Positions 1 to 7,085 of a stretch of 57,244 nt of DNA are shown piece after piece; within the stretch, counting starts at the first letter, position 1, and every line of letters begins with the position of its first letter. The DNA is from a virus. The position numbers and the translations under genes are program-made. The DNA lies in IMG/VR virus record IMGVR_UViG_3300044838_000003, positions 1 through 57,244 of that record; one strand, 5' to 3'. The notes under the pieces are model-generated. The model ran no database searches, was not told where the DNA came from, and was given only the letters and a program-made list of their open reading frames with translations.

Positions 1-102
1 CCTTGCAACCCCTGGGAGCCCAACATGGGCCATCGCCACGGTGATGGCACCACCACGTACCCGAACGGTGACGTGTTGACAGATGACGGTGAAGAGGCGT
101 AA
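1..102 (+). CDS. 3' end of exported/membrane protein gene (complete copy at 56881)
   Basis: Reading from base 1, this is the last 33 codons of the small hydrophobic-leader protein whose complete copy is at 56881-57198. Two residues differ here (E-P-N versus E-A-D after the P-W), caused by the edge mismatches of the terminal repeat and most likely sequence errors at a contig end. It carries no separate function. Confidence 0.85.
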   Translation, partial: PCNPWEPNMGHRHGDGTTTYPNGDVLTDDGEEA

Positions 103-105
103 GGT
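76..105 (+). promoter_or_regulatory. Sigma70-type promoter, likely leaderless start of the gene at 113
   Basis: TTGACA at 76-81, 18-nt spacer, TAAGGT at 100-105. The next start codon lies 7 nt beyond the -10 box, where transcription would begin. The same geometry is seen at 55001 and 55674. Confidence 0.6.
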
Positions 106-112
106 ATCACTC

Positions 113-259
113 ATGGCAAAACCAACACACCAGCGGATGGCGATGCTCGCGAGGATTCGCGAGGAAGCTAGGCTTGACCGCTTGGCCGAAGACATGTACG
201 CTGACTTCAAAGAAGACCAAAGGGATGAGGAGTTCCACCGCTATGACGACCGCTACTGA
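113..259 (+). CDS. Small hypothetical protein, 48 aa
   Basis: A 48-residue, highly charged protein starting MAKPTHQRMAM, rich in Arg, Glu and Asp, with no membrane segment. It is the first gene behind the promoter at 76-105 and overlaps the methyltransferase start at 243 by 17 bases. The ATG lies 7 nt after the -10 box with no clear Shine-Dalgarno, suggesting leaderless translation. I do not recognise the family. Confidence 0.6.
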   Translation: MAKPTHQRMAMLARIREEARLDRLAEDMYADFKEDQRDEEFHRYDDRY

Positions 260-815
260 TTCGGCCGCGGTAACGACCGCGAGGCAGATCTTGGGGACTC
301 ATATCCCCCGCGTCGGTTCGCTGTTCTCCGGTGTCGGAGGCTTGGACATGGCGATCGAACAGTACTTCGGCGCCAGCACATCTTGGATGTGCGAGGCCAA
401 CCCCGAGGCCCGTAAAGTCTTGGGCGCCCACTGGCACAATGTGCCGATCTACCCCGACATCACCAAGCTCGATTGGCAGTCGTTGCCGCAGGTTGAGATA
501 CTCGCCGGCGGTTTCCCGTGCCAAGACGTGTCGTCCGCTGGACTCCGCAAGGGCATGGGTGAGGGTACCCGTTCGGGTCTCTGGCGGTACTTCGCCGAAG
601 GGATAGACGCTCTTCAGCCCAAGCTGGTCGTGATCGAGAACGTCAAGGGTCTGTTGACCCTGAAGGGCACCGATGGCCGCAAAGCCATCGAGACCGTACT
701 TGACGATCTGCACGACATCGGCTACGATCACCGCATGGGACTTTTCAAGGCATCGGATGCGGGAGCGCCGCACCGACGCGAGCGAGTGTTCATCCTCGCG
801 AGGCCAAAGGTATAA
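243..815 (+). CDS. C5-cytosine DNA methyltransferase, N-terminal part (frameshifted)
   Basis: Catalytic half of a Dcm-type DNA (cytosine-5) methyltransferase. Motif I (LFSGVGGLD, about residues 27-35) binds S-adenosylmethionine, the GGFPCQD motif holds the nucleophilic Cys (about residue 93), VIENVKG is the ENV motif, and RRERVFI is the QxRxR-type motif VIII. The ATG at 243 is preceded by GAGGAG. The frame stops just after motif VIII, before the target-recognition domain and the final conserved motifs, which continue in another frame from 823. Either an indel split one gene of about 358 codons or two polypeptides assemble. A phage enzyme of this kind usually masks sites from host restriction. 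Confidence 0.85.
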   Translation: MTTATDSAAVTTARQILGTHIPRVGSLFSGVGGLDMAIEQYFGASTSWMCEANPEARKVLGAHWHNVPIYPDITKLDWQSLPQVEILAGGFPCQDVSSAGLRKGMGEGTRSGLWRYFAEGIDALQPKLVVIENVKGLLTLKGTDGRKAIETVLDDLHDIGYDHRMGLFKASDAGAPHRRERVFILARPKV

Positions 816-822
816 CGGAACC

Positions 823-1317
823 GTGAAACTTCTGCCCACCACGACAGCGCGGGACCACAAAGGGTCCGCTGCTGGATTCCTAGACCGCCGTGATGGTGGT
901 CCCGATCTTGAGGGAGCGATCATGCGACTACTGCCCACGCCGTTGACGACCGACGCACAAGGTGCTGGCGGTCACGGTGATGGTGGTCGAGACTTGCGGA
1001 CCACGGTCGTCCAGGACTGGGATACAGAGGCTTGGGCTGAGTATCTGCCCGCGATCCTACGTTGGTGCAAGATCACCAACGGCGCCCCGCCCGTACCGGT
1101 CGAGCCCAACAGCAACGGCAACCTCCGGATTGCTGCTCGGTTCTCCGAGTGGATGATGGGTTGGCCCAGCGGGTGGGTTACGTCGATGATCACGACCAAC
1201 CGCAAGCTGATGCGCGAAGACATGATCAGCCGCACCGCTGGGATGCGGATGATCGGCAACGGGGTAGTACCCCAACAGGCAATCATGGCGATCGACGCAC
1301 TGATGGAGGAATGGTGA
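823..1317 (+). CDS. C5-cytosine DNA methyltransferase, C-terminal part
   Basis: Carries the expected remainder of the methyltransferase: a target-recognition-like stretch (LLPTTTARDHKG, repeated loosely as LLPTPLTTDAQG) and, at the end, RMIGNGVVP, a good match to motif X (GN-V-P). It lies in the +1 frame relative to the upstream part; a one-base skip near 802-811 would join them without a stop. If independently translated, the GTG at 823 is 8 nt after the upstream stop. Same-frame reading extends back to 673, consistent with a recent frameshift. Confidence 0.7.
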   Translation: MKLLPTTTARDHKGSAAGFLDRRDGGPDLEGAIMRLLPTPLTTDAQGAGGHGDGGRDLRTTVVQDWDTEAWAEYLPAILRWCKITNGAPPVPVEPNSNGNLRIAARFSEWMMGWPSGWVTSMITTNRKLMREDMISRTAGMRMIGNGVVPQQAIMAIDALMEEW

Positions 1318-1859
1318 CCAACGCTACCGCACTTCAGACGGACGGTATCGAGTTCGGGCAGATCACGCCCGCACCGCTCCGCAAGATGACGCAGGATGAG
1401 GCGCGTCGGTTGACGCTCAACCTGATCCACCGCATGAACCTAACCGGTTGGAAGGTGACGTTCGACAACGCCTCCCGGCGTGCCGGCGTTTGTCGTTACC
1501 GGACGGCTGAGATCTCTCTGAGTCTTGACCTGCTCGGACGGCGTGAGTACGCCGATACGCTGGACACGATCACCCACGAGGTGGCTCACGCCATCGTGGG
1601 CCACGCTGCTGGTCACGGTTGGCAGTGGCAGCGCGTCCACCAGAGTCTTGGCGGCAACGGCCACCGCGTGTTCCACGTTGACGAGCATGACCCCAAAGCT
1701 CTGTACCACGCCACTTGCCCGCACGGCAAGGCTTGGAACCGCTACAAGCGGATCACGGCCCGCACCCCCAAAGAGCAGGCTTGCAACTGCGAGCGTGGCG
1801 GGTTCAAGCCCGCCAACGTGATCACCTGGACACTCAACCCAGCTAGGAGCAGCGCATGA
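1311..1859 (+). CDS. SprT-like zinc metalloprotease
   Basis: A 182-residue protein with the HExxH zinc motif as HEVAH (about residue 90), followed by GHGWQWQRVHQSLGG, which matches the SprT/Spartan layout of a metalloprotease with a downstream histidine. C-terminal cysteines (CPHGK and CNCERGG) fit the zinc-ribbon tail common in the family. SprT-like domains cleave DNA-protein crosslinks or other DNA-bound proteins; what the phage uses it for is unknown. The ATG follows GGAGGA and overlaps the methyltransferase stop, so the two are probably co-translated. Confidence 0.85.
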   Translation: MVTNATALQTDGIEFGQITPAPLRKMTQDEARRLTLNLIHRMNLTGWKVTFDNASRRAGVCRYRTAEISLSLDLLGRREYADTLDTITHEVAHAIVGHAAGHGWQWQRVHQSLGGNGHRVFHVDEHDPKALYHATCPHGKAWNRYKRITARTPKEQACNCERGGFKPANVITWTLNPARSSA

Positions 1860-2317
1860 CCAACTACAACATCCGGCCGTTCAAGGGTCGCACCATCGAG
1901 GTTGGCGACCCGATCAAGGCATACCGCAACCTCCACCAGGGTGACTGGTCGGTCGTGGCTACGTCAGGCCCGTACAGGGGCTTGGTTGTCGCTCACAGCG
2001 ACGAGCTGCCCATCTGGGGTCCACGCTTCGAGGTATCGCTTGCAGGCCGCGAGCGTGTCCTACGGGACGGTAAGAAGAACGTCCACGCGTTCATCGTGGG
2101 CACCCTCGGCGGTCACATGCCGCGGGGTCTGCTGCTCAACATCCGGAACGAGGTTACTTATAGCCCGTGGATGCGGCCTTACTTCGTCGCCCACCCGCGG
2201 AGGCTCAAGAGCGACCACGATCGCGTTCCCTACGCGATGAAGGTGACAGCCGGCGGTCTCGCGACCCTCGACGCCTACGGAAAGGCTTGGGTCTATGCGC
2301 CACGAGGGCTGTCCTGA
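1856..2317 (+). CDS. Hypothetical protein, 153 aa
   Basis: Starts within the stop of the SprT gene (ATGA overlap). It is soluble, without membrane segments or recognisable catalytic motifs, and has several Tyr, Trp and His clusters. Position suggests the same early operon. Family not recognised. Confidence 0.75.
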   Translation: MTNYNIRPFKGRTIEVGDPIKAYRNLHQGDWSVVATSGPYRGLVVAHSDELPIWGPRFEVSLAGRERVLRDGKKNVHAFIVGTLGGHMPRGLLLNIRNEVTYSPWMRPYFVAHPRRLKSDHDRVPYAMKVTAGGLATLDAYGKAWVYAPRGLS

Positions 2318-2519
2318 CCCTGAAGTCTGCCGTCACCCCTGGTGTAAGGCTTGGTGGGTCGAGGCGTTCCGCGCCATCTTGACAAACTCCCACCAACTGT
2401 GCAAGGATGATCTACATGACCAAGAGCAAGCAAGAGAAGCCGCGAATCGTGTTCGCGACTGCCGCAAGTGGCGAGACGCTTCGGGAGAGGCTGGAACTAC
2501 GCCGTTCCTCGGCTGCTAG
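2295..2519 (+). CDS. Possible small Cys-rich protein, 74 aa
   Basis: The N-terminal 26 residues contain CPDPEVCRHPWC, a pattern that could bind zinc, and overlap the upstream gene by 23 bases. The C-terminal half runs through the gene at 2416 in another frame and looks less protein-like. No clear ribosome site precedes the ATG. It may be real or a chance frame. Confidence 0.4.
   Translation: MRHEGCPDPEVCRHPWCKAWWVEAFRAILTNSHQLCKDDLHDQEQAREAANRVRDCRKWRDASGEAGTTPFLGC
2379..2408 (+). promoter_or_regulatory. Possible promoter ahead of the gene at 2416
   Basis: TTGACA at 2379-2384, then 18 nt and AAGGAT at 2403-2408, 7 nt before the ATG at 2416. The layout resembles the promoter at 76, but the -10 is poor and the same AAGGA could simply be the ribosome site. 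Confidence 0.3.
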
Positions 2520-2583
2520 CAAGCACCGCAACAAAACCAAGTACCACCGTCCAACCGAGAAGAGGAACCATGACGGATCTTGA
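2416..2583 (+). CDS. Small basic hypothetical protein, 55 aa
   Basis: A Lys/Arg-rich 55-residue protein (MTKSKQEKPRIVF...) with AAGGA 8 nt before the ATG. Its end overlaps the next gene by 14 bases. The basic character could suit nucleic-acid binding, but there is no motif to prove it. Confidence 0.6.
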   Translation: MTKSKQEKPRIVFATAASGETLRERLELRRSSAASKHRNKTKYHRPTEKRNHDGS

Positions 2584-2704
2584 CAGCATCATCTCTGACC
2601 TGCGGAGCAACCGCGACGAGCTGATCACCCAGCGCGTCAAGCTGAGCGAAGCGATCGACAGCCTTGACGACGCGATCAACCAGCTTGAGGACGTGTCCCG
2701 ATGA
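2570..2704 (+). CDS. Small coiled-coil-like protein, 44 aa
   Basis: A short acidic helix-forming protein with heptad-like Leu/Ile spacing (LDSIISDLRSNRDEL). GAGGA precedes the ATG at 2570, and the stop overlaps the next start (ATGA). Possibly a small adaptor or inhibitor; no family recognised. Confidence 0.6.
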   Translation: MTDLDSIISDLRSNRDELITQRVKLSEAIDSLDDAINQLEDVSR

Positions 2705-3006
2705 GCCATACCGACGACATGGAAGCCAAGCTGTACCGTTCGGCCATCGCGGCACGTAGCCCGCGGCCCTTGTACCAGATCGCGGCCGAGATCAAAGCCG
2801 ACTGGGCTACCGCTAAGAGCGGCGTCTACTTCGGCGCCGTGCCCTACCTCGAAGCGATGGCGTCGTTGGTCGAGATCACCGACAACTACTTCGAGGACAG
2901 CGCCGCGCTCGTCGTGATCTACTTCTTGGCTAACGCCAACACATGGCGGGGCGAGACCGCCCGCCGCGTGAAGGCCGAGCTGAAGAAGATGGCTGGTATC
3001 AAGTGA
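2701..3006 (+). CDS. Hypothetical protein, 101 aa
   Basis: A soluble, mostly helical protein (MSHTDDMEAKLYRS...). Its middle, covering a tyrosine-rich turn and 'EAMASLVEITDNYFEDSAA', is compact and balanced in composition. It overlaps its neighbours by 4 bases on both sides. Similar small proteins occur in actinophage early regions, but I cannot name a function. Confidence 0.7.
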   Translation: MSHTDDMEAKLYRSAIAARSPRPLYQIAAEIKADWATAKSGVYFGAVPYLEAMASLVEITDNYFEDSAALVVIYFLANANTWRGETARRVKAELKKMAGIK

Positions 3007-3260
3007 CGCCGGAAGAGGCTTGGATCATCGCGATGCACGTCCGCTTCCAGCGGATCATGGTCGTGACCCGGATGCACGTCCCGAAGTGGCTGATGGCGGT
3101 CATCATGGCCGCCCTGGCCATCCCAGGACCGCAGGACGAGCTGTTCGTCGCCCTGATCATCCTAGGCTGGGCCGCGTTCCGGCCCGAGATGAGGGAGGAC
3201 CTGAAGTTCGCGTGGTACTCTATCTACCACGAGGCCGAGTGGATCAGACATGCTCGATAG
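3003..3260 (+). CDS. Small membrane protein, 85 aa
   Basis: Begins at a GTG inside the previous stop. Two hydrophobic stretches (WLMAVIMAALAIP and LFVALIILGWAAF) separated by a short polar turn predict a two-helix inner-membrane hairpin, with charged ends. Function unknown; a holin-like fold is possible, but its place among early genes argues against a lysis role. Confidence 0.65.
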   Translation: MTPEEAWIIAMHVRFQRIMVVTRMHVPKWLMAVIMAALAIPGPQDELFVALIILGWAAFRPEMREDLKFAWYSIYHEAEWIRHAR

Positions 3261-3396
3261 CGACAGCTCGGCGCTGCGCGCCGCGACCCAACGTAAGATA
3301 GAGCGGCTGCGGATGGAGAGAGACCATCACGAAAGACTTGCCATGTTGGCGGGTCGTGAGCTAGAATTAGCATGCGGTCAACTCGACCGGATCTGA
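3250..3396 (+). CDS. Small charged protein, 48 aa
   Basis: A 48-residue, Arg/Glu-rich helical peptide (MLDSDSSALRAATQRK...), overlapping the upstream gene by 11 bases. The promoter of the next gene lies inside its 3' part. Unknown function. Confidence 0.55.
   Translation: MLDSDSSALRAATQRKIERLRMERDHHERLAMLAGRELELACGQLDRI
3338..3367 (+). promoter_or_regulatory. Promoter for the gene at 3410
   Basis: TTGCCA at 3338-3343, 18-nt spacer, TAGAAT at 3362-3367, about 43 nt before the ATG at 3410, with GAAGGAG in between as the ribosome site. Confidence 0.55.
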
Positions 3397-3409
3397 GAAG
3401 GAGATCAAC

Positions 3410-3952
3410 ATGAGCGTAGCAACAGCAAGCAAAGAAGCCTACGGCCGGATGCGGAGCGTCCCGCCCAAAGAGCACCCGGTCTACAAGTTCCTGAAGACCT
3501 TCGGGACGGGAACCGCCGGCTACTCAAACCGCCAGATCGCGGCGATCATGGGTCGCCCGATCAACACCATCACGCCGCGCATCTTCGAGCTGCGCGAGGC
3601 GGGGGTTGTCGTCCTCGCTGGCAAGCGCAAGGACACGTACTCGGGCATCGAGGTGTCACACTGGCGCATCGCTACCGCGGCCGAGGAGGCCGCGTACAAA
3701 GCGTTCACGACGCCACCCGTGCTGACCGACGAGGAGATCGCCAAGCTGCCGCGGACGTGGCTGCACTTGGCCGACATCCCGGAGGGTGTCATCGTCAAAG
3801 AGACCACGGGTGCTGGATGGCACTGGCTGCGCCGCGCCAACGGCGACTTCGGTCACCGCACCGCCAACGTGGAAGACACGACGTTCGGTGGCTGGCTGCC
3901 GCTCGGACGTCAGGAGCACTTCTACGGGCCGATGGTCGAGGTGCTCGCATGA
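3410..3952 (+). CDS. Winged-helix DNA-binding protein
   Basis: 180 residues. Residues about 22-80 form a helix-turn-helix with wing: a short helix, then YSNRQIAAIMGRPINTIT (recognition helix) and RIFELREAGVVVLAGKRKD (helix and beta-wing). The C-terminal half is globular, with an LHLADIPEGVIVKE segment. It has its own promoter (3338-3367) and a strong ribosome site, unlike most neighbours, so it may be separately controlled and could be a regulator. Whether it is an activator, repressor or replication protein cannot be told from sequence. Confidence 0.75.
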   Translation: MSVATASKEAYGRMRSVPPKEHPVYKFLKTFGTGTAGYSNRQIAAIMGRPINTITPRIFELREAGVVVLAGKRKDTYSGIEVSHWRIATAAEEAAYKAFTTPPVLTDEEIAKLPRTWLHLADIPEGVIVKETTGAGWHWLRRANGDFGHRTANVEDTTFGGWLPLGRQEHFYGPMVEVLA

Positions 3953-4062
3953 CCTCGTACCGGCTGTACGTCGCCTATCAGGCGCTCAAGTCTTTCGCTG
4001 TCACGATGGTCGTCTTCGACGGCCTCGTGCTGATCTACCGACTCAGGACCGGGAGCCTGTGA
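3949..4062 (+). CDS. Single-span membrane micro-protein, 37 aa
   Basis: A 37-residue peptide with one hydrophobic helix (SFAVTMVVFDGLVLIYRL) that overlaps its neighbours by 4 bases on each side, a strong sign of co-translation. Function unknown. Confidence 0.6.
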   Translation: MTSYRLYVAYQALKSFAVTMVVFDGLVLIYRLRTGSL

Positions 4063-4367
4063 AGGGTCGAGAGCTGCGGAAGGTGTTGACGTTCATCGCA
4101 GCCATCGCCTGGGTGTGGTGGATGGTCTGGGCGCCCGCCAGCGCCCACGCCCAGCCGCTCTGTGAGCACCGTTCGGCCGAGCACGCCGCCCAGTCTCACA
4201 CCACCCGCGAGGGTGACTCACGCTGGCACGTAGCGCACGGCCAGCTCCCAACGTGCGGCCTTGATCAGAGCAGTGACGACCGGGACAAGGGACACGGAGA
4301 CGAAGGGTCTCCGCGACCCCATCGGGACCGTCCGGGTTTTCACTGCACTCTTCACGGCTGCGGATAG
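4059..4367 (+). CDS. Exported His/Cys-rich protein
   Basis: 102 residues from a GTG inside the previous stop. A positively charged start (VKGRELRK), a Trp-rich hydrophobic core (FIAAIAWVWWMVW) and APASAHA-QP give a textbook signal peptide cleaved after Ala-His-Ala. The mature part has four Cys and many His, suggesting disulfides or metal binding outside the membrane. An early secreted phage protein may act on the envelope, for example in superinfection exclusion; this is inference. Confidence 0.65.
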   Translation: MKGRELRKVLTFIAAIAWVWWMVWAPASAHAQPLCEHRSAEHAAQSHTTREGDSRWHVAHGQLPTCGLDQSSDDRDKGHGDEGSPRPHRDRPGFHCTLHGCG

Positions 4368-4374
4368 GAACCGC

Positions 4375-4458
4375 ATGATTAACGTGTACTTAGATGATGT
4401 GGCTCCCTACTGGGAATTAGCCAACCGGCTACACGCCGAAGAGAGCGAGGAGGAGTGA
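4375..4458 (+). CDS. Micro-ORF, 27 aa, acidic
   Basis: An acidic 27-residue peptide ending EESEEE, with AGGA before the ATG and beginning 8 nt after the upstream stop. Its last codons contain the GAGGAGGAG that serves as ribosome site for the next gene. The frame is open further upstream from 4261, but that part overlaps the exported-protein gene. Confidence 0.5.
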   Translation: MINVYLDDVAPYWELANRLHAEESEEE

Positions 4459-4913
4459 TGGGCTGGCTAGCGATCGGCAGCGAGAACGATTTCATCGACT
4501 ACATCTACAACAGCGGCCCATACCAGCGCGACCCGAGAGGGTTAGCGGCAGAACGAATCGACCGCCAGACGCGGCTCGATCAACTGAAAAGAGAGGAGCC
4601 AGCAATGGCAACTAGCATCACCCCTTCACGTATCGCACTGAAGGTTCAGGCAGAGGCGCTTCAGCGCCAGCTCGCGGAGATCCAACTAGGCTTGGCGAGT
4701 CTCACCCCCGACGAGCCGGCAGGTCAGGGCACCGTCGTCCGCTTCCGGAAGTACAACCGTCGCTACACCTACGCGGCGATCCGCGTGCTGAGCGAGTGGT
4801 ACCTCACCCAGAACCCGACCCGTCCGCAGGACCGCAAGGCTCCGAAGACTTGGGCCGAGCTGCTCGACTTCGTTGGTGAGCGTAACTGGGACACCATCGA
4901 GGTCCTGTCCTGA
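4458..4913 (+). CDS. Hypothetical protein with two possible starts
   Basis: From ATG 4458 (preceded by GAGGAGGAG) the protein has 151 residues; an internal ATG at 4605 has its own strong site (GAGAGGAG, 6 nt away) and would give 102 residues. Both may be used. The C-terminal part, after a helical stretch (LQRQLAEIQLGLASL), holds basic and aromatic residues (FRKYNRRYTYAAIR) and could bind nucleic acid. It is followed by about 100 intergenic bases with a 6-bp hairpin (4978-4994). Confidence 0.65.
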   Translation: MGWLAIGSENDFIDYIYNSGPYQRDPRGLAAERIDRQTRLDQLKREEPAMATSITPSRIALKVQAEALQRQLAEIQLGLASLTPDEPAGQGTVVRFRKYNRRYTYAAIRVLSEWYLTQNPTRPQDRKAPKTWAELLDFVGERNWDTIEVLS

Positions 4914-5016
4914 TCTAAGGCGTCGGTCCCGGTGCCCCAGCGGCGATGAGCCCAGTAGAAGCACGGTGATTGGTAGGGGTGACACTCCGTCACCGGGATT
5001 GACGCTTAGGAGTCAG

Positions 5017-5856
5017 ATGAGAGACGTATTCGGGCCACCAAAGGCCCCACGATCGGTTTCACAGCTCAACCAGTACAAGCGTTGTCCGTACAGCTACTAC
5101 CTCGCTCGGATCAAGAAGGCTTGGCAGCGTCCTGCTGCCTGGCTGCCCCAGGGAACCGCGGTCCACGAGACCGCGGAGTGGTGGGAGCGGGGAGGTCGTA
5201 AGGCCACCGTAGAAGAGATGCTGGCCTACTTCAACGCGGCGTATGACGCCGACGTGAACCGCTACCTCAAGATCACCCCGAACACCTCGTTCTGGTCGGC
5301 TTCCGGCCAGTACCACGGCGCACGGGACATTCAGCGCCGGTTCGAGAAGGGTCGGGAACAAGTTGTCGCCTACCACCGTTACTACACGGAGACGGCGCCG
5401 AAGGACGCTATCTGGATCGCTCCGGATGGCACCCCCGGTATCGAGCTGGGGTTTGACTTTGACCTAGATGGTGTTAGGATCAGAGGGTTCATCGACGCGA
5501 TGATCTCGCGTCCCCTGTCCATCCCGCAACATACAGACGAGGGAGTGATCACACATGAAATCATCGTCCGAGACAACAAAACTGGCAACAACCCCGGAGA
5601 CGACTTCCAGCTCGCCGTCTACGGAATCGCCATCACCGATAGCTACGGCGTTGAAGTACCTCTGGGGGATTACTGGATGGGCAGATCAGGAAAGCCCACA
5701 GCACCCTTCGACCTCACCAAGTGGCCCCGCTCCCGCGTTGCGGAAAGTTTCGCAGAACTTGAAGCACAGCTCGACAAGGGAGATTTTCCGCCCCTTCCCG
5801 AGACCGATCGCTGCCACTTCTGCGATGTCTCCGCAGCCTGCGAGTATCGCGTCTGA
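5017..5856 (+). CDS. RecB/Cas4-like PD-(D/E)XK exonuclease
   Basis: 279 residues. The N-terminal SQLNQYKRCPYSYYLARI motif, a GFIDAMI Asp, the RDNKTG core lysine, the QLAVYG helix and a final cluster with C-x2-C plus another Cys (CHFCDVSAAC) match the RecB-family nuclease of Cas4/AddB type with a probable 4Fe-4S cluster made from the first and last three cysteines. It should degrade or resect DNA ends during phage recombination. The ATG at 5017 has TTAGGAG upstream; longer in-frame starts run into the previous gene. Confidence 0.85.
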   Translation: MRDVFGPPKAPRSVSQLNQYKRCPYSYYLARIKKAWQRPAAWLPQGTAVHETAEWWERGGRKATVEEMLAYFNAAYDADVNRYLKITPNTSFWSASGQYHGARDIQRRFEKGREQVVAYHRYYTETAPKDAIWIAPDGTPGIELGFDFDLDGVRIRGFIDAMISRPLSIPQHTDEGVITHEIIVRDNKTGNNPGDDFQLAVYGIAITDSYGVEVPLGDYWMGRSGKPTAPFDLTKWPRSRVAESFAELEAQLDKGDFPPLPETDRCHFCDVSAACEYRV

Positions 5857-5941
5857 CCGCGACCCGAAGTGCATCGAGTGCGGGCTACGCGCTAGCACCG
5901 CGGTCCTGATCGGCGGCAACGAAAGGTGTGTCTACGCATGA
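5825..5941 (+). CDS. Micro zinc-ribbon-like protein, 38 aa
   Basis: A 38-residue peptide with CIECG and a later Cys near the end, a half zinc ribbon. It overlaps the exonuclease end by 32 bases and the next gene by 4. Unknown role. Confidence 0.5.
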   Translation: MSPQPASIASDRDPKCIECGLRASTAVLIGGNERCVYA

Positions 5942-6102
5942 ACATCAAACTGGTCGTCCTCGGCTACGAGCTGGGACGCATACAGATAGACCTACCAGCC
6001 GGCATTACGTCCCCGCAAGAGCCAGAGAAGCTGGTCGAGGCGTTGGTTGACGGCGTGTCCGGTTGGTGGGTACAGCGCATGATGAAACGACGTTCGCGGT
6101 GA
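5938..6102 (+). CDS. Small hypothetical protein, 54 aa
   Basis: MNIKLVVLGYELGRIQIDL... reads as a beta-strand-rich start followed by a helix and a basic tail (RMMKRRSR). It overlaps the upstream stop (ATGA). The family resembles small actinophage proteins beginning with a similar beta motif, but no function can be given. Confidence 0.65.
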   Translation: MNIKLVVLGYELGRIQIDLPAGITSPQEPEKLVEALVDGVSGWWVQRMMKRRSR

Positions 6103-6145
6103 GCGAGCGTCTGAGCGCCGCTACCGCGGCGAGACGGAGGACACG

Positions 6146-6376
6146 ATGACCAAGCTGATCAACGGGATGCTGTGGCTCATCGCCGCCCTGCTCGTGTGGG
6201 GGGCGGTGCTGAACCCACCCGCCTACCACGCGACCTCATGCGACCCCCGCTGGGAGTCGTGTCAGGTCCCTCGATGGTGCCCCTCGACCGGTAGCTTCCT
6301 GCCGCCGTTCTCGGGATACTGCCCCGTTGGTCCGCACAACTACTCACCCCCGTTCGGAGATGATGACGATGCCTAG
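6146..6376 (+). CDS. Exported Cys-rich small protein
   Basis: 76 residues: a signal-anchor (MLWLIAALLVWGAVLN) followed by a mature region with five Cys within about 40 residues and an acidic DDDD end. It probably lies outside the membrane with disulfides. The ATG follows GGAGGA. Together with the proteins at 4059 and 56881 it forms a set of early exported proteins. Confidence 0.65.
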   Translation: MTKLINGMLWLIAALLVWGAVLNPPAYHATSCDPRWESCQVPRWCPSTGSFLPPFSGYCPVGPHNYSPPFGDDDDA

Positions 6377-6581
6377 TCCGATAGAGCTGGGCAACGACGG
6401 CGCCTACTGGTACGTTGACCTAGGGCCAATCCCGAACAAGCCCGACTGGCACGCCCAGTCGCAGGGCACGAGCTACCGCTTCCCGACCGAGAAAGCCGCA
6501 GAGACCTTCGTGCGGGTCCACCAGCTTCAGGAGCCGAATCGAGAGATTCGAGTTCGGCGTCCTGGTGAGTTACCTACGTAG
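6360..6581 (+). CDS. Hypothetical protein, 73 aa
   Basis: Three close ATGs (6360, 6363, 6369) are possible; 6360 overlaps the previous gene by 17 bases. The protein has WYVDLGPIP and a SYRFPTEKAAETFVRVH stretch, resembling small proteins that recur in actinophage early regions. No motif gives its function. Confidence 0.6.
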   Translation: MMTMPSPIELGNDGAYWYVDLGPIPNKPDWHAQSQGTSYRFPTEKAAETFVRVHQLQEPNREIRVRRPGELPT

Positions 6582-6621
6582 GTTCTGGGACTGGATGAAC
6601 ATCATCAAACTAGGAGGACCT

Positions 6622-6876
6622 ATGGGCGGTAACATGCAGTTGGAGCCTTTTGACGAGGAACGCGACTGGTGGCTGCTAGAGAACACCACCCAAGCCGCTC
6701 ACGAGCCCATCGCTGCCCTCCGGTTCCAACGGAGAGGCATGAAGGGCCAAGCCTTGGTCAAAGCCACCGGAATCAAGCCTACGGCGCTCCAGGCGGCTCT
6801 CAAGGCCGCTCTGGACGATGAAGGTGCGGCGTTCAGCCGCGGGGTGGCGATCCACGACCAGGGCACCAAACCGTGA
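6622..6876 (+). CDS. Hypothetical protein, 84 aa
   Basis: The ATG at 6622 has AGGAGG 4 nt upstream and is preferred; the frame is open back to a GTG at 6565. The ending region (GMKGQALVKATGIKPTALQAAL) resembles a helix-turn-helix. Possibly DNA binding. Confidence 0.6.
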   Translation: MGGNMQLEPFDEERDWWLLENTTQAAHEPIAALRFQRRGMKGQALVKATGIKPTALQAALKAALDDEGAAFSRGVAIHDQGTKP

Positions 6877-7085
6877 GCAGCGGCGGCTACCTGTCGGTAC
6901 GCGGTCAGGCCCGCGTCACGCTAGGCGTGGTCCTCGTGCTGCTCGCCGCGGTAGCGTGGATGGCGTTTCACCCCGTCAGTACGCAGGACGTAGGCCAGGA
7001 GGGTACGCAGTGCATAGTCAGGCACACGGAGCACATGCCCCGGAACAACCCGACTCACCAGTATTGGGTACCGCGAAGCACCTGA
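6873..7085 (+). CDS. Membrane-anchored small protein, 70 aa
   Basis: GTG start overlapping the previous stop. One hydrophobic segment (VTLGVVLVLLAAVAWMAF) near the N-terminus and a polar tail with a single Cys predict a type II membrane protein. Function unknown. Confidence 0.6.
   Translation: MSSGGYLSVRGQARVTLGVVLVLLAAVAWMAFHPVSTQDVGQEGTQCIVRHTEHMPRNNPTHQYWVPRST

Larger units (their letters stand above)
1..148. repeat. Terminal direct repeat, left copy (circular-assembly overlap)
   Basis: These 148 bases recur at 57097-57244 with mismatches only at positions 3, 19 and 22, all near the outer edge. The repeat cuts through a gene rather than lying at a gene boundary, which fits the overlap left when a circular or cohesive-ended genome is assembled as a line. 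A true short terminal repeat cannot be excluded from sequence alone. Confidence 0.9.

Noticed and set aside
207-938. 243-codon frame on the - strand opposite the methyltransferase
   Set aside because: Antisense shadow produced by GC-rich codon use; the + strand has clear methyltransferase motifs.
6099-6149. 16-codon frame from a GTG after the 54-aa gene
   Set aside because: Too short and Arg-rich; no sign of selection.
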